From positions 887,288 through 910,760 of the forward strand of contig BFEA01000251.1 of NCBI GenBank assembly GCA_003427395.1: 23,473 bases of DNA, in the 5' to 3' direction. The position numbers and the translations under genes are program-made. Under the pieces are notes generated by a model. The model was not told the origin of the DNA, did no database searches, and saw nothing but the letters and a program-made list of their open reading frames with translations. Each line of letters begins with the position of its first letter. The first letter of the stretch is position 1. The stretch comes from Chara braunii (lineage: Eukaryota > Streptophyta > Charophyceae > Charales > Characeae). Of the stretch, positions 17,595-23,473 are shown one piece after another.

Positions 17595-18320
17595 CGAATA
17601 TTCAGTCTCGTTAGTACCAATCGGACAAACCAATCAACTTCACGAATCAAAACGGGTGGGCTAATGAAGAGAGACATTCACTCTGTTTAGTATCTTGTCT
17701 GATGGTCTGCCAAAATGATGGTTGAGGATGGTCCAGAGGTCCGTGGTGGCAGCGTATCAGCTACCAAAAATGGTGATCCCTACTCCCCTCTTTTGGCTTC
17801 TCATGACTGCATCTTTTGCGAGTACGCGGAGAGACAAGGCTTGAGAGAGTTGAAGTTCCTGCAGAGGTCGAACTAACTGCCAAGTACCTTACCAAAGTCG
17901 AACATTCAGTTCAGCAAACTGATTACACTATAGTTACTGTCGCAAATTAGCTCATCAAATTAGCTTTAGCATAGCTACCAACCGACGCTCATACAAAGAC
18001 GGTAGGATGAGCAGTCACCGGAGACTCAGATAAGTGATACCTCCTCCCACTTATTAGGCTGTCAGCCCATCGTACACTCTCCCCGTCCGAGTAAGTGCTG
18101 GTCATATTACCACCTCTTTTACAAGTGTTTCGTTCGAGCTGAACTCAACTAGGCATGCTTAGGAAGGCTGACGCCAACAATACTTCCACGCGTCTCAGCC
18201 CTTTTGCCCAAGTTCTGTCCACATACTGTCCTCCGCGTTCTTGTGCTCCCTCGCGGGCCTCCTTTCTCTTACTTTTCTCAGCGCATACATAGAGTGCATG
18301 CGCCGAGTCTTTCGTCGCAG
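17595..18320. other. Noncoding stretch, no gene recognised
   Basis: Stops in all frames and no domain. Nothing repeats the flanking TATA-associated units. Confidence 0.5.
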
Positions 18321-18432
18321 CTTGAAGAGACCGTAGTGGCGACCAGCGAAAGTGATTATGATCAGGTCGCCCGCAGAAGACGCAAGGAGTATGATCCTTC
18401 TTGCCAAAACCCTTCGTCGCCTAGAGCACTCC
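18321..18432 (+). CDS. Candidate internal exon, unidentified
   Basis: Plus-strand open segment bounded by an acceptor-like TTTCGTCGCAG ending at 18,320 and a donor-like GTGAGTAT starting at 18,433. The peptide begins LEETVVATSESDYDQ, followed by a basic ARRRRKE stretch. The same frame stays open left of the acceptor (from 18,204) and right of the donor (to 18,470), so splicing is not required. No homology is recognised. The opposite strand is also open, so coding is uncertain. Confidence 0.2.
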
Positions 18433-18470
18433 GTGAGTATCCCACATTCTCGTTCGCTGATGACTCGTAG

Positions 18471-19530
18471 TTCATCCGCCCCACTTCTGCACCCTACGAC
18501 AGTGACTTCGGAGAAGGTATGACGTCAACACATCTGGCTCTTTGCGAACACTCTCCCCGACGGTCGTCACCTCGTGGCTCTCCTAACTCAGCCTTAGGCG
18601 TCACAAAGAGAACCCAACTACATACGCACATAGCCCACACTGGAACTCTCTGGCGCCCTGTTCTGAATCCTCAGGCTGCACTGATCCACGAAAGTGTATT
18701 GAGAGAGAAGCTTGAGATAGACTGTATTCAGCCTAAGCAAGAAGTCACTCACGTCAATCGCGTAATGACTCTCAGTCACTAAACGTGACCAGATCTTTCT
18801 TGATGCGCTGGTGAGGCCTGAGACCGTCTGTTTGAGTAGTACACTCAACCACTATGGAGAGGCCGAAAAGGCGCGTGTTACATCTCTCGAACTAGTGTAG
18901 GCGAATCGGCATCCCCCGTTTGAGCGAGATGAAAGTGGCTTCCCCGTTGTCGTCAACCAGCTTTCTTCCTCACGCATGTTGTCTCCCTCTCGCCTTTTCG
19001 CACGCGCCCCCCCCGCAGCCTAGTCCCTTCTCACAAGTGGCGGCCTAACCTCTCAGACTATGGTGCACAGGTCAGCCCTGTTACGAGGGTCTGAGGCTTT
19101 TCTCTTCGAAACGCACATGCACATTCGCAAGAGTGACGCAGGAGAGAGACGTCGGCAACCACCTCTAGCATTGACCTCTCCCATGCGCACTTCGACTCAG
19201 TTCTCCGCGACTAAGCTAAGACCCCCAGTCACCCAGCAGGAGCGAGCATCAGTCGAAGGAGTGGAGCAGCAATTGATGTCAACTGCGGTGGGTATGCCCA
19301 TGTCCAGCTAGCACGCTCCATTCTCTCCCTCGTCGACCTTTTCTTACTCTGCTCTGTGCCTTTTTCTTCTGCGCAGTGCCACGTGTAGACCGTGCACGCG
19401 TGTAACCACCTCGTGCTTGCCCTCCGTGTTCTACGAGTCTCTCTCCCTCTATGGTCCAGTCCCTTTTCTTGACCCTGGTCTCCCTCTCACTATTTGCCTT
19501 TCTTACTCTCCCTCTGTAATTGCCCTCCGC
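18471..19530. other. Noncoding stretch, no gene recognised
   Basis: Several short open frames on both strands, none with a recognisable domain. A C8 run is near 19,008 and pyrimidine-rich DNA lies at about 19,318-19,375 before TTCTGCGCAG, an acceptor-like site on the plus strand at 19,377. It may be intron of the minus-strand candidate gene next door. Confidence 0.4.
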
Positions 19531-19536
19531 ACTTAC

Positions 19537-19996
19537 CTTGAGCAAACGCGTGGCCTTTTCTGTCCCGCGGCGCTGAGCTGGCCTCCGGACCATCCTCTAC
19601 TGACTTCGTCAGTGGGTGGTCCCGGCGGATCTTGCCCTCCTCGCTCTCAGCCTCTAAGTCACGGTCCAGATGCGCCTGCTCTCGATCCACCGTGTCCATA
19701 GAGGTCTCCACCTCATGGTACGTGACGGTCACCTGGGCCTCAACTGTGACCCCGTCGCGCCTCATCCTTCGCATCGCCCGGTTCTTGGCCTCTGTGATGG
19801 CCAACTGCAGCCTCTGATCTCCCCTCATTTCCTCCTCCTTCGATCCTTCCACGTTTACCTTTAGTCTCAGCTCATCTCCCCCGTCGTAGCTAAGGACTAT
19901 AGTGATCCTGGGTCCCTCGCCAGTTATTGGGGACCAGCGTGTGATGTATCGCCAGCAGTCTGGTCGATAGCTGTGCAAGCCATCATTGCGCTCCAT
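19537..19996 (-). CDS. Candidate first exon of an unidentified protein
   Basis: The minus-strand ATG at 19,994-19,996 opens about 153 codons that run into a perfect splice donor, CTCAAG/GTAAGT (GT at 19,535-19,536). The N-terminal half (CWRYITRWSPITGEGPRITI, then LRLKVNVEGSKEEEM) looks like a beta-rich fold. A charged helical region follows (AITEAKNRAMRRMRRDG, then HLDRDLEAESEEGKIRRD). GC content is higher than in the neighbours. A TATA-like element lies about 180 bp upstream at 20,175-20,180. No family is recognised. The downstream exon was not located. It could be a genuine host gene or a retroelement accessory ORF, since the promoter lies in LTR-like DNA. Confidence 0.4.
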
Positions 19997-20099
19997 AGCC
20001 AAACTTGTCAGATCCCGTGCAGCGCTATCGGTAGCCCAAAATAGCACTCTCGAAGACTTATGATGCAAGCAGAGCTATCGGATAGGCAGCAATAGACAG

Positions 20100-20400
20100 T
20101 GCTCTGATCTTTAGAGCGTGGAAAGCACACCCGACACTCACCTACAACTATCTCACCCACTTATCCTCTCTCCTCTTATAGAATCGTCACTCACCAAGAT
20201 CCCTGCGTTCTAATTGAAAGACTTCTCTCGGGAGTATCAGGAAATCCACATTTGAAATTGAATTTTTAAGAAAAAGAGTAAATAAGTAAAGAAGTAAGCG
20301 ATTAAATGGTAATGCCAAACCTCAACAGTCACGATTGAAGAACCCGAAAGGACATAGGCCTGGCGTGCAGTGGTCCCGTAACGGGATACCGACTGTCACA
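20100..20400 (-). mobile_element. Putative 3' LTR, second retroelement (end not fixed)
   Basis: On the minus strand it starts TGTGACAGTCGG immediately after a purine tract, and contains a TATA-like box about 220 bp in. The TG start and adjacent polypurine tract are as expected for an LTR. No second copy is in the window, and the 3' limit is arbitrary. Confidence 0.35.
20175..20180 (-). promoter_or_regulatory. TATA-box-like element, minus strand
   Basis: On the minus strand it reads TTCTATAAGAGG. It lies about 220 bp inside the LTR-like segment that starts at 20,400, and 180 bp upstream of the ATG at 19,996. The placement suits either an LTR U3 promoter or a gene promoter. Confidence 0.35.
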
Positions 20401-20411
20401 TTCTCCTCCTT
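20401..20411 (-). promoter_or_regulatory. Polypurine tract candidate, second retroelement
   Basis: On the minus strand it reads AAGGAGGAGAA and abuts TGTGACAG, the probable LTR start. Confidence 0.5.
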
Positions 20412-21262
20412 AAGAAAAAGGCCATCAATCTAATCCTGATGGGTACCCACGTCCGATGGCAAGGAGGGGGCTTATGACCCTCCATGGGGGGGGTGACAAG
20501 TCTCCTACCAATGCGGCCGCGGGTACCCCCATTTTGGGGTCTTACACCAGTTACATCTTACAGGTTAGGCTCGCGACGGTTGAAGCGCGGGCAGGGCAGT
20601 CTAAGCCATCCGTGTTTAATTCAGAATTCATAAAATGAACCGTTTATTCCCCCACGAAACGACAAAGGGAACTCAAGTTCATGCGGAGAGAATTCTTAAT
20701 AAAGGCAGGGAATTAATAAGTAAAAGAAACAAAACAAGTAAAGCAAGCATAACGTCAGTATCACTTGGATCCGTCAGATCACCCGCTGACTGTAGCGACG
20801 GTCTAGGTCTTTGTGCGGACTGACAACTTTCTTTCACTTCTACACTTCCCCTTTTTATTTTTCTTCTCCTTAGCCCTTTCTCCATATGATCGTGACAGCG
20901 GCTCCATGCATCCTACCCATAACCTGACCAGGGATCGATCGGCGCGCAGTAGAAAAGACTACGCCGACCTATTTACTTCCGCGTCCCTGGGCGAACCTGG
21001 CGGCTACCACGGCCACAGACAGGTAGTGCTCTGCTGTATAGCAGGGCGCCGAACCTGCGTGGACCAAAGGAAAGTCCAATGGCGCACCCTTTTGCCGAGG
21101 CAAACGCCAACTGGACCTGTCCACGTCGAGGCACAACTCAGGTACCAGGCCTGCTGAGGTTCGGAACACGCCTGACAAGCAGCAGAGGTCGGAACGGTAC
21201 TGGTGCTGAGCAGAAATCTGGTGCACGAAGGAGGGCCGGGACACTGCGCCCTCCGACAACGT
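20412..21262. other. Retroelement-flanking noncoding stretch
   Basis: This lies between the second element's purine tract and the 33-bp array. A G8 run near 20,487, the palindrome GGGTACCC near 20,440 and an ACCCC/GGGGT hairpin near 20,525 are present. The integrase expected here for a gypsy element was not found in any frame. Confidence 0.45.
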
Positions 21263-21395
21263 ATCGAAATCCAAAAGTGTCGGATGGCGCCAAGTATCGA
21301 AATCCAAAAGTGTCGGATGTGCCGGATGGCGACAAGTATCAAAATTCAAAAGTGCCAGATGGCACCAAGTATCGAAATCCAAAAGTGTCAGAGCT
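21263..21395. repeat. 33-bp minisatellite, locus 2 (about 4 copies)
   Basis: Units start at 21,263, 21,296, 21,338 and 21,371. The second unit is 42 bp because of a 9-bp internal duplication (GGATGTGCC). Unit 3 is the ATCAAAA..GCCAGATGGCACC variant, followed by a standard unit, the same local order as at 13,347-13,412. The array sits on the side of the RNase H fragment where integrase should be. Confidence 0.95.
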
Positions 21396-21499
21396 GCAGA
21401 GGGCGCCAAGAGACAGGAACCAGAGATCAGAAACTCGAAAAAATAGCACCTTGGCGGGTGGTAACCCACGGACCAGGGATCGAGCCCTGACTGAGTCCG

Positions 21500-22050
21500 T
21501 AACAAGAGTAATCCTTCCACCATCACAAACTTGTCAGATGTCGCTTTGTCTTTCGCATCTAGTTTGCGTATGATGTCCATCATGAGAGGATCTTCCTTGT
21601 AGGCATCCACCAACGATCGACTCACATCGTCAGGTAAGCCAAACTCAGTTATTAGTGCACCTAGGTAGTCTGCCCTATGTGACAGCGCATCAACAACCTT
21701 GTTGTACTCTCCCTTCATGTAATCTAGCTTGAAGTCTTATTGATTTATGACTTAAATCCACTGTTTGAGTGCATCAGAGAGAAATGGCAGCGTCTAAATC
21801 CGCTTGAGGGTTTGATGGTCAGTTCTCAAATAGAAGAACCTTCCCAACTGATAGTGTCTCCTGTGAACAAGGGCCTTGTAAAGGGCATGGAGTTCGCTTT
21901 CGTAGGCGGACTTCGCCAACTTCTTAGATGACATCTTCTTACTCGTATACTCGATCAGCCTTAACATTTGCCCTTCCTGTTGGGCCAGGACTGCGCCAGT
22001 GCGCCAATGCCATATTGACTTGCGTCAGTGGTCACAACAAATGGCCTAAC
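21500..22050 (-). pseudogene. RNase H domain, second gypsy relic
   Basis: On the minus strand: VVTTDASQYGIGA near 22,010-22,050 (first catalytic D), SAYESELHALYKALVHRR (catalytic E), FFYLRTDHQTLK (D), then YMKGEYNKVVDALSHRAD near 21,680-21,720 (last D). The tether to integrase follows (FGLPDDVSRSLVDAYKEDP, then VEGLLLLRTQ) and ends near 21,500, where homology stops abruptly. Pieces lie in more than one frame, so this copy is dead. RNase H removes template RNA during reverse transcription. No integrase domain follows. Confidence 0.85.
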
Positions 22051-22202
22051 CAGATTGGGACCACGAAAATCTCATGATGTGTGAGGGCATTCTTCGATCT
22101 TTCGAAAGCAGTCATGCACACGTCTGTCCATTACCATGTTGTGTCAAGGCTTGTTAGATCAGTCAAAGGGGAGGCTATTGTATTATAATTCTTTACGAAA
22201 TT

Positions 22203-22850
22203 TCAGTTGTAGCCACACATCCCTAAGAATGATCTGACCTCAGTCACAGACTGGGGTCGTGGCCAGTCCCGAATGCTAGCCACCTTCGCATGTTCGGGCC
22301 TTATCCCTTCTGCGGATATCTCATGACCCAAGTACAAGATTCTATTGCGACGGAACTCACATTCCTCGAAATTGATCTTATACTTGTGTTGTCGTAGGAG
22401 TGAAAGTGTAGTTTCTACATGTTGGGCATGCTCCTCGACAGTCCTATTGAAGATAAAAATGTCATTGAAGTACAAGACGATGAACTTATCCAAGTAGTCA
22501 TGGAAACACCCTATTCATGGCATGCTGGAATGAAGCCGGCGCATTGCAAAGGCTAAAGGGCATCACCACAAACTCGTACAAACCGTACCTGGTCTGAAAT
22601 GCGGTTTTGTGTCGGTCCTCAGGTCTAATGGCAATCTGATGGTAGCCGGATTTTAAGTCGATCTTTGCGAAGTTTCCTGCACCCTATCCAGAAGGTCGTT
22701 GAGGCCTGACAGAGGCTCTGCGTTCTTAAAAGTGATGACATTGAGGCCTCTATAATCAATGCACATGCTTAGCGAGCCCAAGGGGGAGGTACTAGGCCGA
22801 ATCCAAGCCTTCTTAGTGAGCTCTTTCAGTTGCCGACGAAGCTCATCCAA
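22203..22850 (-). pseudogene. Reverse transcriptase domain, second gypsy relic
   Basis: Motifs on the minus strand: [61 protein letters not shown], then VLYFNDIFIFNRT, CEFRRNRILYLGHEIS and VRSFLGMCGY. The catalytic box reads YFND at 22,461-22,472, so the first of the paired aspartates is lost. Other damage is an internal deletion between STSPLGS and CIDYRGLN, frameshifts near 22,675 and near 22,509 (one extra C), and a TGA at 22,203 in the YYRNF-type motif. Motif sequences differ clearly from the element at 4.8-7.9 kb, so this is a different family. Confidence 0.9.
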
Positions 22851-23041
22851 CTTGGAGCCATCGTATAGATCCTCTCCTTTGGTGTTTTACTACCTGTGAT
22901 TACCTCCATGGCGTGGACAACCTCCCTGTCTTCGACTCCCAAAGGCTCCTCAAACAGATCAGGGTACTTGCCAACGATTGTTTCTATCTTTGTTTTTTTT
23001 TTGACGGCCTCCCCTTTCTCTGAGACAAAAGCTGAGTACAT
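22826..23041 (-). pseudogene. Protease-RT connecting region, second gypsy relic
   Basis: Minus-strand segment with KYPDLFEEPLGVEDREVVHA and ITGSKTPKERIYTMAPS, the conserved linker that precedes gypsy reverse transcriptase (DLF-EEP and the P..YRM-like motif). It leads into the RT fragment in the same orientation, with a frame change at about 22,850. Confidence 0.8.
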
Positions 23042-23088
23042 ACCTTGGTCTCCCTTTTCTCAGAGACAAAAGCTAAATACATACCTCC
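23014..23088. repeat. 41-bp tandem duplication
   Basis: The GAGACAAAAGCT word occurs at 23,022 and 23,063, with matching CCC.TTTCT flanks and a (G/A)TACATACCT tail. The right copy carries an in-frame stop (TGA, 23,060-23,062) for the protease-side reading frame. The duplication length is not a multiple of three. Confidence 0.85.
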
Positions 23089-23400
23089 TCTTGGTTTTGT
23101 TTATACTAGTTGTAGAATGCACTTGCACACATGCACTAATTGTTCTCCCATTAGGCAACACTTGCTTGAGCACCTTTGGGTCCTTGTGAAACTGGGGCTT
23201 AGCAACCTCAAGGTAGTACATACCTAACAACATGTCAAAAGGCAAGTCGTCACGAATTAGGAACAAAATCTGATGATCAACTTCCCCACCTCCATAAGAG
23301 AAGGTGCAGACCACATCCAATGTCTACGAAGGCACCACACTTGCGGCCACCTACACCGACTTCCACAACGAAATGCCCCCCTCCAGGACCTCTAGACAGT
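23060..23400 (-). pseudogene. Aspartic protease fragment, second gypsy relic
   Basis: On the minus strand, GRKCGAFVDIG (about 23,317-23,350) resembles a retropepsin active-site strand; the usual D-S/T-G triad reads D-I-G. After a frame change come DHQILFLIRDDLPFDMLLGM and the HKDPKVLKQVLPNGR segment, the C-terminal part of gypsy proteases (the LPFD-LLGMDW-type motif, here GMYYLE). The protease cleaves the gag-pol polyprotein in the family. The active-site assignment is tentative. The element runs toward the right edge of the window, and gag would lie beyond it. Confidence 0.7.
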
Positions 23401-23473
23401 GCCACCCAAGACTCACGAGGGTCCCTTGTCGACCACTACGTTTCTAAGTCTTCTAAGGCTTTAGGCACATCCA

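Noticed and set aside
21455-21502. tRNA T-arm-like hairpin (CAGGG/CCCTG with a CTCGATC-type loop, minus strand) followed by a CCA end
   Set aside because: The distance from the T arm to CCA is about four bases too long, and no D or anticodon arm is visible upstream. Not supported as a tRNA or tRNA-derived SINE.

Overview
This is a eukaryotic, repeat-dominated nuclear window. It holds microsatellites and minisatellites, two decayed Ty3/gypsy LTR retrotransposons on the minus strand, a 476-base assembly gap (11,890-12,365), and a few short coding-looking stretches with eukaryotic splice signals. There is no operon structure, no bacterial gene and no rRNA or tRNA gene. The better-preserved retroelement ends in a chromodomain, so it is a chromovirus. 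That fits a plant or green-algal (streptophyte) genome. From memory the pol sequences look most like elements of charophyte algae, but this is unverified.

Layout. 1-4,800: noncoding sequence with a GT microsatellite, a roughly 185-bp tandem repeat (451-960), a degenerate GT-rich block (about 2,726-3,075), a TC microsatellite and an 85-bp tandem duplication. 4,833-7,950 (minus strand): a chromovirus relic running RT, RNase H, integrase, chromodomain, polypurine tract and LTR-like sequence, broken by frameshifts and stops. 8,150-9,430: noncoding DNA packed with perfect inverted repeats. 10,232-10,805: a 54-bp tandem array. 11,103-11,342: an almost continuous chain of strong hairpins that includes a three-way junction and runs into an 11-T tract. 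11,820-13,030: purine-rich low-complexity DNA around the gap. 13,299-13,478: a 33-bp minisatellite that recurs at 21,263-21,395. 13,894-15,524: unidentified minus-strand coding-looking fragments and a 23-bp minisatellite. 16,936-17,594: TA-flanked repeats carrying two hammerhead-ribozyme-like motifs 491 bp apart. 18,321-20,400: two candidate exons and an LTR/promoter-like segment. 20,401-23,473 (minus strand): a second gypsy relic with protease, RT and RNase H pieces, but no integrase seen.

The gene parts that work together are the retroelement domains. Protease matures the polyprotein, RT and RNase H copy the RNA, integrase inserts the cDNA, and the chromodomain steers insertion to chromatin. 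Both copies are dead: each has lost one aspartate of the RT catalytic pair. The most interesting non-protein signals are the paired hammerhead-like motifs, which resemble a retrozyme or Penelope-type arrangement, and the hairpin chain at 11.1-11.3 kb.
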